Positions 15,943 to 24,715 of a stretch of 64,000 bases of DNA are shown piece by piece (the stretch's first letter is position 1; each line of letters opens with the position of its first letter). The stretch is from assembly GCA_050699515.1 (NCBI GenBank), contig JBOHFF010000098.1, positions 1 to 64,000 of the forward strand. Reading direction: 5' to 3'. Below the pieces are notes generated by a model. That model had not been told where the DNA came from, made no database searches, and worked only from the letters and a program-made list of their open reading frames with translations. Origin of the DNA: GCA-003244245 sp050699515 (GTDB lineage Bacteria; Actinomycetota; Actinomycetes; Mycobacteriales; Pseudonocardiaceae). Position numbers and translations under genes: made by a program.

Positions 15943-16358
15943 CCCTGCTTGTCGACGCGGCCCCGCTGGTGGCCCTGGCGGACCGCCGAGACCCGCTGCG
16001 CCACGCAGTCCGCGAGATACTCGAGGCCGAACGCGGGGCACTCGTCATCGCCGCGCCGGTTACCGCCGAGGCCGATTACCTGCTGGGTCAGCGGATCGGA
16101 CAGTCCGCCCGGCTAGCATTCCTGAAGGATCTGGCGGCAGGTCGATTCACGGTAGAGTGCCTGGAACCTGCTGAATACGCTGGCGTGGTCCGACTGGAAC
16201 GCAACTACCTTGATCTCGGTCTCGGCTTGGCCGATTGCGCTACCGTGCTCCTCGCGGCACGGCTGCGCACCCGGCGCGTGCTGACTTTCGACGAGCGCCA
16301 CTTTCGCGCGGTACGCCCGCTACAGGGTGGCACATTCGAGTTGTTCCCCCAGCGGTGA
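15939..16358 (+). CDS. vapC: PIN-domain ribonuclease toxin (VapC-like)
   Basis: 139 residues of a PIN nuclease. Candidate Mg-binding acids: Asp 6 (LLVDAAPL), Glu near 44 (VTAEADYLL), Asp near 100 (LGLADCATVLLA) and Asp in TFDERHF. All four expected acids are present, so the toxin looks intact. It would cut a specific RNA when released from VapB. GTG start overlapping vapB. Confidence 0.85.
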   Translation: MTLLVDAAPLVALADRRDPLRHAVREILEAERGALVIAAPVTAEADYLLGQRIGQSARLAFLKDLAAGRFTVECLEPAEYAGVVRLERNYLDLGLGLADCATVLLAARLRTRRVLTFDERHFRAVRPLQGGTFELFPQR

Positions 16359-16540
16359 ACCGCCTCACGTCGACGGGCTGGCACGACGGCACAGCGGGCA
16401 CTGCATCGACGATCCGCGTCAGGTTTCGAGAGGTAGGTGTGCACTTCCCGACAGAACGCCAGCGCGAACACCCGCGCTGCGGTGCCGGCGTGGCGACGCC
16501 TATGTCCGCGGGAACGACTGCCTCGCGGTACGTGGGTCAC

Positions 16541-17350
16541 TCACACCCGGCGTTTGAGTGCCCGCAATGACAGCGGTGCAAAGATGGCGAGGATCACGGC
16601 CGCCCACAGCAGCGACCCGAGAACCGGTCCCCCGACAGGGCCACCGACCATGAGTCCGCGGGTTGCGTCGGAGAGCAGCGTCACCGGGTTGACGCTGACG
16701 AACGCCTGTAGCCAGCCCGGCATCGTGTTGGTCGGCACCAGGGCGTTGCTGACGAACGTGAGCGGGAACAGCGTGGTCATGCCGAAGAGCTGGACCTTCT
16801 CCGGATCCGCTGCCCACACGCCGACGAACACCGACACCCACGAGAAGACGAGCGCGAGAACCAGGATCAGGGCCACCGCCGCGAGGACACTGGCAGCCGA
16901 GGTGCCGATCCGGAAGCCGAGGACCACACCGATGCCGAGCAGCAGAGCGATCGACCATGCCTGCTTCACCAGGTCCGCCAGGATGCGCCCGGCCAGCGGC
17001 GCCCACCGGGCGACCGGCAGCGAACGCAACCGGTCGAACACACCCTTGGTCAGGTCCGTGTTGAGCCCCATTCCGACGTACATGGTGACGAAGAACATGT
17101 TCATCACGATGAGCCCGGGCAGGGCAAACGTCAGGTAATCACCGGTCGACTGGGCGATTGCGCCGCCGAACACGTAGGTGAACAGCAGTACGAAAATGAT
17201 CGGCTGGATGCTGAAGTCCACCAGCTCCCACGGGTTGCGCCTGATTTGCAACAGCGTGCGCCACGCGAGGGTAGCCGTCTGCTGTAGTCCTTCGACCGGA
17301 CTGACTCTGGGAGCCAGTTCCTGCGGGACGGATGCGGTCACGGTGGTCAT
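16541..17350 (-). CDS. ABC-2 type exporter permease (DrrB-like)
   Basis: 269 residues with six predicted membrane helices, including IQPIIFVLLFTYVFGGAIA near the N-terminus and the ABC-2 conserved PGLIVMNMFFVTMYVGMGL. A run such as NPVTLLSDATRGLMVGG before the last helix is family-typical. It pairs with the ATPase whose stop overlaps its start by 4 bases. DrrAB systems export drugs or lipids; the substrate here is unknown. A 182-base stretch between this end and vapC holds nothing I can name. Confidence 0.85.
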   Translation of the reverse strand: MTTVTASVPQELAPRVSPVEGLQQTATLAWRTLLQIRRNPWELVDFSIQPIIFVLLFTYVFGGAIAQSTGDYLTFALPGLIVMNMFFVTMYVGMGLNTDLTKGVFDRLRSLPVARWAPLAGRILADLVKQAWSIALLLGIGVVLGFRIGTSAASVLAAVALILVLALVFSWVSVFVGVWAADPEKVQLFGMTTLFPLTFVSNALVPTNTMPGWLQAFVSVNPVTLLSDATRGLMVGGPVGGPVLGSLLWAAVILAIFAPLSLRALKRRV

Positions 17351-18321
17351 GCCAAAGCCCCTTCGGTCTGCTCGGTCTGCGCGGGCTCCTGCGCCGGATG
17401 CCCGGTCAACGAGAGGAACACCTCGTTCAGGCTGGCGTTGCGGAGCGCGAGCTCGGTGATGACCACGCCGGCGTTGTCCAGCCGGCGCACCACAGCGGGG
17501 AGCAACGCCGGATCGGTGACCGGCGCCGTCACCAGCTGGCCGTCCACCTCGGGGGTGACCCCGGCGAGTTCCCTGACCGTCGCGATCACGGCGGGCACGT
17601 CCGCCTGATCCGCGGGTCGCACGGCCAGAGATCGAGCGCCGGTCCTGGCCTTCAACTCCTCCGGCGTCCCGGTCGCGATGACCCGGCCGCCGTCGATGAC
17701 CGCGATCTCGTCGGCGAGCTCGTCAGCCTCGTCCAGATACTGCGTGGTGAGCAAGACCGTGACACCGCCGGCCACCAGCTTGCGCAACAGGTCCCACAGG
17801 TCCAGACGGCTCCGCGGATCCAACCCCGTGGTGGGCTCGTCGAGGTAGAGCAACTGCGGCCGACCGACCAGGCTCGCCGCCAGGTCGAGCCGGCGGCGCA
17901 TGCCTCCGGAGTAGGTCTTCGTCGCTCGTCCCGCCGCGTCGGCGAGGCCGAAACTCGCGAGCAGCTCGCCGGCGCGTTGCCTGGCATCTCGCCGGGGCAT
18001 CCCGAGCAACCTGCCGATGAGCTGCAGGTTCTCCGCTCCGGTGAGGGCTTCATCGACCGAGGCATACTGCCCGGTCAGCCCAATCAGTTGGCGTACCTGA
18101 TGGGCATTGCGGACCACGTCGTAGCCGCCGACCGTGGCGTGCCCGGCGTCCGGACGCAGCAGGGTGGCGAGGATGCGAACGGCGGTGGTCTTGCCCGCCC
18201 CGTTCGGGCCTAGCAGGCCCAGGACCGTGCCCGTACGGACGGCGAAGTCCACCCCGTTGAGGGCCGTGGTCTCGCCAAAGCGCTTGACCAACCCCTCAGC
18301 CTGGATCGCGTGATTCATCAT
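17347..18321 (-). CDS. ABC exporter ATP-binding protein (DrrA-like)
   Basis: 324 residues. Walker A GLLGPNGAGKTTAVRIL, Q-loop GLTGQYASVD, signature YSGGMRRRLDLA, Walker B LLYLDEPTTGLD and the switch region LLTTQYLDEADELAD are all intact. The C-terminal 90 residues form the DrrA-type regulatory domain ending ASLNEVFLSLTGH. It energises the permease encoded directly downstream. No regulator gene adjoins; the upstream region carries a palindrome that more likely ends ctaB transcription. Confidence 0.9.
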   Translation of the reverse strand: MMNHAIQAEGLVKRFGETTALNGVDFAVRTGTVLGLLGPNGAGKTTAVRILATLLRPDAGHATVGGYDVVRNAHQVRQLIGLTGQYASVDEALTGAENLQLIGRLLGMPRRDARQRAGELLASFGLADAAGRATKTYSGGMRRRLDLAASLVGRPQLLYLDEPTTGLDPRSRLDLWDLLRKLVAGGVTVLLTTQYLDEADELADEIAVIDGGRVIATGTPEELKARTGARSLAVRPADQADVPAVIATVRELAGVTPEVDGQLVTAPVTDPALLPAVVRRLDNAGVVITELALRNASLNEVFLSLTGHPAQEPAQTEQTEGALA

Positions 18322-18417
18322 GTCTCCCGTCCCGAATATCCGCTCAGCCCAGCCTGGCAGACGAGTCTGACAATCCTGACCGTGCCGCAGCGAGTGAGTT
18401 TCGGATTGGCGCTGAGC

Positions 18418-18481
18418 CTCCCGAGCTCAACAGCAGAGCTGTTCGATCAAGAACCGACAGCGCTGGTGTTGAGCTCGGGAG
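18418..18481. repeat. Palindromic repeat, family B, copy 1
   Basis: Arms CTCCCGAGCTCAACAGCAG and CTGGTGTTGAGCTCGGGAG (18 of 19 pair) surround 26 bases. It lies between the ABC ATPase start and the 3' end of ctaB. A close relative, with arms of TTCCCGAACTCAACAGCAGCG, is at 45736-45799. A terminator role for ctaB is plausible. Confidence 0.8.
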
Positions 18482-18528
18482 TAGGAGAGCTGATCACAGA
18501 GCTGAAGAGGCACGGGACGGGTGCGCTG

Positions 18529-19482
18529 TTATGGGACGGCGAACCACGGGGAGGCCGACACCAGGGGGGGCCAGGCTAGGACGGAATCGACGGCGATCGC
18601 CACGAAGACCAGCGCGAGGTAGGTGTTGGACAGGTGGAACAGGCGCATCGGGTTCACCGTCTGACCGCGCCGGATCGCGGCGTGCAGCCGGTGCGCCATC
18701 GCGACGAACCACCCACCGGCGAGCACCGCCACCACGGCGTAGACCCAGCTGGTGGCGCCGACCAGCAGCAGGCTCCATACGACCATCAGCCAGCTGAACA
18801 ACACGATCCGGCGCGCCACTGCCAACGGGGACGCCACCGCGGGCAGCATCGGCACGCCCACCCGCTGGTAGTCCTCGCGAAAGCGCATCGCCAGCGCCCA
18901 GGTGTGCGGGGGCGTCCAGAAGAAGATCACCCCGAACATCACCAGCGCCGGCCAGCTCACCGTGCCGGTGACCGCCGACCAGCCGATCACCACCGGCATG
19001 CAGCCGGCAGCACCACCCCAGATGATGTTCTGCGCGGTGCGGCGTTTGAGCAGCAGCGTGTAGACGAAGACGTAGAACAGGATGGTCGCCACGGCCAGCA
19101 GCGCAGAGAGCAGGTTCGTGGTGGCCCACAGCCAGCCGAACGAGGCCACCCCCAGCGCGACCCCGAAGATCAGCGCATGACGGATGGGCACCTCCTGGGT
19201 GACCAGCGGTCGCGCTCGGGTCCGGCGCATCTGCGCGTCGATGTCGGCGTCGGCGACGCAATTCAGCGCGTTCGCGCTACCCGCGGCCATGCTGCCGCCC
19301 AGCAGGGTGGCCAGGATCAGCCACAGCGAGGGAACTCCGCGCGCCGCGAGCAACATCGCCGGGATGGTGGTGACCAGCAACAGTTCGATCACGCGCGGCT
19401 TGGTCAAGGCGAGGTAGCCGCCCAGGACACCGGCGCGCCGGCGGAGTCGCGATAAGATCGGAGCCGTAACGGTACTGGTCAC
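18529..19482 (-). CDS. ctaB: Protoheme IX farnesyltransferase (heme O synthase)
   Basis: 317 residues, UbiA-type membrane prenyltransferase. The first Asp-rich motif is in NALNCVADADIDAQMRRT and the second region in FRFREDYQRVGVPMLP-like sequence (MRFREDYQRVGVPM). About nine membrane helices. It converts heme B to heme O for cytochrome aa3 oxidase. In mycobacteria ctaB is also divergent from tkt near the same position, so context agrees. ATG start; the ribosome site is weak. Confidence 0.95.
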   Translation of the reverse strand: MTSTVTAPILSRLRRRAGVLGGYLALTKPRVIELLLVTTIPAMLLAARGVPSLWLILATLLGGSMAAGSANALNCVADADIDAQMRRTRARPLVTQEVPIRHALIFGVALGVASFGWLWATTNLLSALLAVATILFYVFVYTLLLKRRTAQNIIWGGAAGCMPVVIGWSAVTGTVSWPALVMFGVIFFWTPPHTWALAMRFREDYQRVGVPMLPAVASPLAVARRIVLFSWLMVVWSLLLVGATSWVYAVVAVLAGGWFVAMAHRLHAAIRRGQTVNPMRLFHLSNTYLALVFVAIAVDSVLAWPPLVSASPWFAVP

Positions 19483-19824
19483 CGCGGTCCCGTGGGCTGG
19501 GACGCTGCGCTCACCGTGACTCCTCCCGACCGCCGGATCCGGATGGCGCAGGCATGGATGGCCCTCCGGCGGGGTACTCCCTAGCTCAAGATGGTAGCTG
19601 CGGGGTGGGCACGTTCCCCCCCGGGGCCGCTCTGGCGGGGGAGATCACAATCGGCCCGCCATCGCTAGGGTTAGGACGAACCAGGGATCAGCCGAAGCGC
19701 ACCAGCCTCGCGGCGCCGACCGAGCAACAATGTCACCAGGGCACGGTGTCGATGGGGCACGGTGTCGATGGAGCACGGTGCCGAAAGAACACAGTGCCGA
19801 GCGAGAACAGTCAGGAGCATGATC
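19483..19824. other. Divergent intergenic region of ctaB and tkt
   Basis: 342 bases without a gene I can support. It must carry the promoters of both genes. A degenerate 16-base tandem repeat occupies 19741-19804 next to tkt. GCTAGGGTTAGGA near 19670 could hold a -10 element for tkt, but no convincing -35 accompanies it. Confidence 0.5.
19741..19804. repeat. Four degenerate 16-base tandem repeats upstream of tkt
   Basis: Units begin GCACGGTGTCGATGGG, GCACGGTGTCGATGGA, GCACGGTGCCGAAAGA and ACACAGTGCCGAGCGA. Divergence increases towards the gene. The array ends 20 bases before the tkt start, inside the probable 5' leader. Confidence 0.75.
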
Positions 19825-21930
19825 GTGTCCGTCACCGACGATCTGACCCAGCTCACCACCCCCCGCGTTCCCGACGACTGGACCGACGTGGACACCCGCG
19901 CGGTGGACACCGTCCGGGTGCTGGCCGCCGACGCCGTGCAGCGCGCCGGCAACGGCCATCCGGGCACCGCGATGAGCCTTGCCCCGCTGGCCTACACGCT
20001 GTTCCAGCGGGTCCTGCGGCACGACCCGAGCGATCCGGCCTGGACCGGGCGGGACCGGTTCGTGCTGTCCTGCGGCCATTCCAGCCTGACGTTGTACCTG
20101 CAGCTGTTCCTGTCCGGATACGGGCTGGAGATAGAAGACATCGAGCAGCTGCGCGCCTGGGGCTCCAAGACGCCGGGTCACCCGGAATACGGGCACACGG
20201 TCGGAGTGGAGATCACCACCGGGCCGTTGGGTCAGGGCCTGGGCTCCGCAGTCGGGATGGCCATGGCGGCGCGCCGGGAGCGCGGCCTGTTCGACCCCGA
20301 CACCCCCCAGGGTGAGAGCCCCTTCGACCACCACATCTACGTCATCGCCTCCGACGGTGACATCCAGGAAGGCGTCACCTCGGAGGCGTGCTCGCTGGCC
20401 GGCACCCAGGAGCTCGGCAATCTCGTGGTGATCTACGACGCCAACGAGATCTCCATCGAGGACGACACCAAGATCGCACTGTCAGAGAACACTGCCGCCC
20501 GGTACGAGGCATACGGGTGGCACGTGCAGACCGTCCACGGTGGGGAGGACGTGGTCGCCATCCTGGACGCGCTGACGGCGGCCAAGGCCGCGACCGACCG
20601 GCCCTCACTCATCGTGCTGCGCACCGTGATCGGCTACCCGGCGCCGAACAAGATGAACACCGGCGCCGCGCATGGATCCGCGCTGGGTGCCGACGAGGTG
20701 GCCGCGGTGAAAAGGGCACTGGACTTCGACCCGGAACGCTTCTTCGTCGTGGAACCAGGAGTACTCGAGCACGCCCGGCAGGTCGTGACCCGCGGCCAGG
20801 CCGCGCACGCGCAGTGGCAGGGCTCCTTCGATTCCTGGCGAAAGAACAACCCGTCCGGCGCCGCGCTGTTCGACCGTCTGATCAACCGCGAGCTACCCGC
20901 CGGGTGGGCGGAGAAACTGCCCACCTGGGAGCCCGACAAGAAAGGCGTGGCGACGCGCAAGGCGTCCGGGGAGGTGCTCTCGGCCATCGGGGAGGAACTC
21001 CCGGAGCTGTGGGGTGGCTCCGCCGACCTCGGAGAAAGCAACCTCACCACGATCAAGGGAGCCGACTCGTTCGGCCCCGAGAAGACCTCCACGAAGATGT
21101 GGACCGCCCGTCCCTACGGGCGCACCCTGCACTTCGGGGTGCGCGAGCACGCCATGGGCGCGATCCTCAACGGGATCGCGCTGCACGGACCGACCCGGCC
21201 CTACGGCGGCACGTTCCTGATCTTCAGTGACTACATGCGGCCAGCGGTGCGGCTGGCCGCGCTGATGAAGACGCCGGTCACGTATGTCTGGACCCACGAC
21301 TCGATCGGGCTCGGTGAGGACGGCCCCACCCACCAGCCGGTCGAGCACCTGGCCGCATTGCGGGCCATTCCCGGGTTGGACGTGGTCCGTCCCGCGGATG
21401 CCAACGAGACGGCGGCGGCGTGGAAGGCCCTGCTGGAGAAGGGCACCCGGCCGACCGGGCTGGCCCTGACCCGGCAGAACGTCCCGGTGTTGGAGGGCAC
21501 CGACGCAGGCGGCGTCGCCCGCGGCGGTTACGTGCTCTGCGACACCGCCACCGACGTCGGTAGGGGGCTACCCGACGTCCTGCTGATCGCTACCGGGTCC
21601 GAGGTGCAGCTCGCCGTCGCAGCACAGCAGATCTTGGCGGCGGAGGGCATCGGGACCCGGGTGGTGTCCATGCCGTGCGTGGAATGGTTCGACGAGCAGG
21701 AGCAGGCCTACCGCGATCAGATCCTGCCCCCGATGGTGCGGGCCAGGGTGGCCGTCGAGGCCGGCGTCGCGATGCCCTGGTACCGCTTCGTCGGCGACCA
21801 CGGTGAGGTGATCTCGCTGGAGCACTTCGGCGCATCCGCCGACTGGCAGACCCTGTTCCGGGAATTTGGTTTCACCGCCGAAACCGTGGCTGACGCGGCC
21901 CGCCGTACCCTCGGACGCATCCCGGACTAA
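19825..21930 (+). CDS. tkt: Transketolase
   Basis: 701 residues, normal length. Thiamine diphosphate binding motif GDGDIQEG-type sequence is seen as IASDGDIQEGVTSEA; NGHPGTAMSLAP and PGHPEYGHTVGVE are family signatures, and the pyrimidine domain has GVREHAMGAILNG and THDSIGLGEDGPTHQPVE. It moves two-carbon units in the pentose phosphate pathway. GTG 19825 is chosen because AGGAG lies 7 bases upstream; an ATG 6 bases earlier is too close to it. First gene of tkt-tal-pgi-zwf. Confidence 0.95.
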   Translation: MSVTDDLTQLTTPRVPDDWTDVDTRAVDTVRVLAADAVQRAGNGHPGTAMSLAPLAYTLFQRVLRHDPSDPAWTGRDRFVLSCGHSSLTLYLQLFLSGYGLEIEDIEQLRAWGSKTPGHPEYGHTVGVEITTGPLGQGLGSAVGMAMAARRERGLFDPDTPQGESPFDHHIYVIASDGDIQEGVTSEACSLAGTQELGNLVVIYDANEISIEDDTKIALSENTAARYEAYGWHVQTVHGGEDVVAILDALTAAKAATDRPSLIVLRTVIGYPAPNKMNTGAAHGSALGADEVAAVKRALDFDPERFFVVEPGVLEHARQVVTRGQAAHAQWQGSFDSWRKNNPSGAALFDRLINRELPAGWAEKLPTWEPDKKGVATRKASGEVLSAIGEELPELWGGSADLGESNLTTIKGADSFGPEKTSTKMWTARPYGRTLHFGVREHAMGAILNGIALHGPTRPYGGTFLIFSDYMRPAVRLAALMKTPVTYVWTHDSIGLGEDGPTHQPVEHLAALRAIPGLDVVRPADANETAAAWKALLEKGTRPTGLALTRQNVPVLEGTDAGGVARGGYVLCDTATDVGRGLPDVLLIATGSEVQLAVAAQQILAAEGIGTRVVSMPCVEWFDEQEQAYRDQILPPMVRARVAVEAGVAMPWYRFVGDHGEVISLEHFGASADWQTLFREFGFTAETVADAARRTLGRIPD

Positions 21931-21966
21931 TCTGCGACACCGGGCAAAAAGGACCGGAGGATCCTC

Positions 21967-23094
21967 GTGAGCAGCACTGATACCCTACGGACCCTGTCCG
22001 AGGCGGGTGTGTCGATCTGGCTGGACGATCTGTCCCGGCAGCGGATCACCTCAGGCAACCTGGCTGAGGTGATCACCGAACGGCACGTGGTCGGCGTGAC
22101 CAGTAATCCGACCATCTTCGCGCATGCGGTGGAGCATGCCGAGGACTACGACGAGCAGATCCGGGCGCTGGCCGCTCGCGGCGCCTCGGTCGAGGATGCT
22201 GTCCGGGAGATCACCGTCGCGGATGTCCAGCTGGCCTGTGACGTGTTCAGCGGCACCTGGGAAGCCACCGGCGGAGTGGACGGCCGGGTGTCGCTGGAGG
22301 TCGATCCCCGGCTGGCGCACGACACCGATGGCACCCTCGCCCAGGCCGTTGAGCTCTGGAAAATGGTCGACCGACCAAACCTGATGATTAAGATTCCGGC
22401 GACCACGGAGGGCCTGCCTGCCATCACCGGTGCGCTGGCCGACGGGATCAGCGTCAACGTCACCCTGGTCTTCTCGGTAGCGCGATACCGCGAGGTGATG
22501 GACGCCTTCTTCGCCGGACTGGAGCAGGCCGGTGACGAAGGCCATGACCTGGCCACGATCGCCTCCGTCGCCTCGTTCTTCGTCTCCCGGGTGGACACCG
22601 AAGTGGACAAGCGGCTGGAGGCGATCGGCACCGAGCAGGCACTGGCGCTGCGCGGGCAGGCCGCGGTGGCCAACGCCCGGCTGGCCTATGCGGCCTACCA
22701 GCAGGAGTTCGCGACACCGCGGTGGGCTGCGCTGCGCCAGGCCGGGGCGCGGCCGCAACGGCCACTGTGGGCGTCCACCGGGGTGAAGAATCCGGCCTAC
22801 CCGGACACCAAATACGTCACCGAGCTGATCGCACCAGGAGTGGTGAACACGATGCCGGAGAACACCCTGCTCGCCCTCGCCGACCACGGCGAGGTGCCGG
22901 GCGACCAGGTGTCAGGGACTGCCGAGCAGGCCCAGCGCACCTTCGATGAGCTGGTCGACGTCGGGATCGATCTGGACGACGTGTTCATCACACTCGAGCG
23001 CGAAGGGGCGGCGAAGTTCGAGGCATCCGGGGCTGAGCTGGCACAGACGGTGGCCGGGCAGCTGGCCAAGGCCGCACCGTCGAGTGCAGGTTGA
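21967..23094 (+). CDS. tal: Transaldolase
   Basis: 375 residues, the long actinobacterial type. The Schiff-base lysine is in NLMIKIPATTEGLPAI, and SIWLDDLSRQRI, VVGVTSNPTIFAHA and SVNVTLVFSVARY are family signatures. It transfers dihydroxyacetone units between sugar phosphates. The GTG has GGAGG 6 bases upstream. It lies 36 bases after tkt and 7 before pgi, so all are co-transcribed. Confidence 0.95.
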   Translation: MSSTDTLRTLSEAGVSIWLDDLSRQRITSGNLAEVITERHVVGVTSNPTIFAHAVEHAEDYDEQIRALAARGASVEDAVREITVADVQLACDVFSGTWEATGGVDGRVSLEVDPRLAHDTDGTLAQAVELWKMVDRPNLMIKIPATTEGLPAITGALADGISVNVTLVFSVARYREVMDAFFAGLEQAGDEGHDLATIASVASFFVSRVDTEVDKRLEAIGTEQALALRGQAAVANARLAYAAYQQEFATPRWAALRQAGARPQRPLWASTGVKNPAYPDTKYVTELIAPGVVNTMPENTLLALADHGEVPGDQVSGTAEQAQRTFDELVDVGIDLDDVFITLEREGAAKFEASGAELAQTVAGQLAKAAPSSAG

Positions 23095-23101
23095 GGCGTC
23101 G

Positions 23102-24715
23102 ATGTCACAGCTCAACGTTGACATTCTCGCCACGGGCCTGGCCGGCGCGGCCGAGTCGTGGGTGGACAAGCTCGTCGCGGAGCGGGTGGCCTCAGCACTC
23201 GCCGACCAGGATCCGACGCTGTGGGGTCCGCAGGCCTGTCCCGAGGCGGCCCGCCGGCTCGCCTGGGTGGGGTTGCCGCAGACCTCTCGGCCGCTGCTGG
23301 CCACCATCGAAGCACTGCGTGCTCAGCTGCACGCCGAAGGCATCGACCGGGTGGTGCTGGCGGGGATGGGCGGCTCCTCATTGGCCCCCGAGGTGATCTG
23401 CGCCACTGATCAGGTGGCGCTCACGGTGCTGGACACCACCGATCCCGGCCAGGTGGCCGATGCGCTGGCCGGGGATCTCGGGCACACCGTACTCGTGGTG
23501 TCCTCCAAATCGGGCTCCACGGTGGAGACCGACAGCCACCGGCGGATCTTCGCCACCGCATTCGCCGCAGCCGGGCTGAACGCGGCGGCGCACCTGGTGG
23601 TGGTGACCGATCCGGGATCGCCACTGCAGCAGATCGCTGAAGCGGAGGGCTACCGCGCGGTGATCACCGCCGATCCGGACGTCGGCGGGCGCTACTCGGC
23701 GTTGACCGCCTTCGGCCTGGTCCCGGCCAGCCTAGCAGGGGCGGACATCGCGCGGCTGCTCGACGAGGCGGCGGAGCAGGCGCCGCAGCTGGCTCTCGAT
23801 GACCCGGCGAACCCGGCACTGCGGCTGGCCGCCGCGCTGGCCGCCAGTCACGCCGCCGGCGCGGAGAAGATCGTGCTGGCCGGCAGCGGTTCTGGAGGCT
23901 CGCGCCTCGTGGGGTTCGCCGACTGGGCCGAGCAGCTCATCGCCGAGTCCACCGGCAAGGACGGCATCGGCCTGCTGCCGGTCGTGGTGGACAATCCCGC
24001 CGCGCCGGGCTTCGCCGGGGCCGGCCCGGACGCCACCCCGGTCGTGATCGGCCCGGCGGTGCCCGCCGCCGCGGTAGCCGTCAGCGGCACGCTCGGTGGG
24101 CAGTTCCTGCTCTGGGAGCACGCCGTCGCGGTGGCCGGTCGGCTACTGGGGATCAACCCCTTCGACCAACCCGACGTGGAAGCCGCGAAAGTCGCGGCCC
24201 GCGCGCAGCTCACGGGCGCGGCGGATGTCGCGCCCGCGTTCGTCGACGGCGCGGTCGCGGTGCATCCGGTCGGGGGTTGGCTGCCAGCGGGTGTCGCCAC
24301 CCTCGGCGACGCGCTGCGAGCGCTGGTCGCCGCCACCCCGCAGCGCGGCTATCTCGCGGTGCAGGCGTACCTGGATCGTTTTGGCGACGCCTCGGCGGCG
24401 GTGCTGCGCGGCGAGCTCGCCCGCCGCACCGGGCGGCAGACGAGTTTCGGGTGGGGTCCCCGTTTCCTGCATTCCACCGGCCAGTACCACAAGGGGGGGC
24501 ACCAGAACGGGGCATTCCTGCAGCTGACCGGTGCCGTGGACACGGACCTCCCGGTGCCGGGCACCGGGTTCACCCTCGGCGAGCTGCAGCGGGCCCAGGC
24601 CCTGGGGGACGCCGACGTGCTCGCCACGCACGGCCGTCCCGTGCTGCGGCTGCACCTGCTCGACCGACCGGCCGGGCTGGTCGCGCTGATCCACGCGATC
24701 CAGGAGCTCCCGTGA
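23102..24715 (+). CDS. pgi: Glucose-6-phosphate isomerase
   Basis: 537 residues, the divergent type found in actinobacterial pentose phosphate operons. Sugar-phosphate SIS loops are VVLAGMGGSSLAPEV and VVSSKSGSTVETDSH; a second SIS half follows with LAGSGSGGSRLV. The conserved HSTGQYHKGGHQNGAFL near the C-terminus holds the active-site His and Lys. It interconverts glucose 6-phosphate and fructose 6-phosphate. ATG 23102 has GAGGCG upstream. Its stop overlaps the zwf start. Confidence 0.9.
   Translation: MSQLNVDILATGLAGAAESWVDKLVAERVASALADQDPTLWGPQACPEAARRLAWVGLPQTSRPLLATIEALRAQLHAEGIDRVVLAGMGGSSLAPEVICATDQVALTVLDTTDPGQVADALAGDLGHTVLVVSSKSGSTVETDSHRRIFATAFAAAGLNAAAHLVVVTDPGSPLQQIAEAEGYRAVITADPDVGGRYSALTAFGLVPASLAGADIARLLDEAAEQAPQLALDDPANPALRLAAALAASHAAGAEKIVLAGSGSGGSRLVGFADWAEQLIAESTGKDGIGLLPVVVDNPAAPGFAGAGPDATPVVIGPAVPAAAVAVSGTLGGQFLLWEHAVAVAGRLLGINPFDQPDVEAAKVAARAQLTGAADVAPAFVDGAVAVHPVGGWLPAGVATLGDALRALVAATPQRGYLAVQAYLDRFGDASAAVLRGELARRTGRQTSFGWGPRFLHSTGQYHKGGHQNGAFLQLTGAVDTDLPVPGTGFTLGELQRAQALGDADVLATHGRPVLRLHLLDRPAGLVALIHAIQELP

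Noticed and set aside
19741..19804. CRISPR array
   Set aside because: Units are contiguous with no spacers and degenerate; no cas genes in the window.
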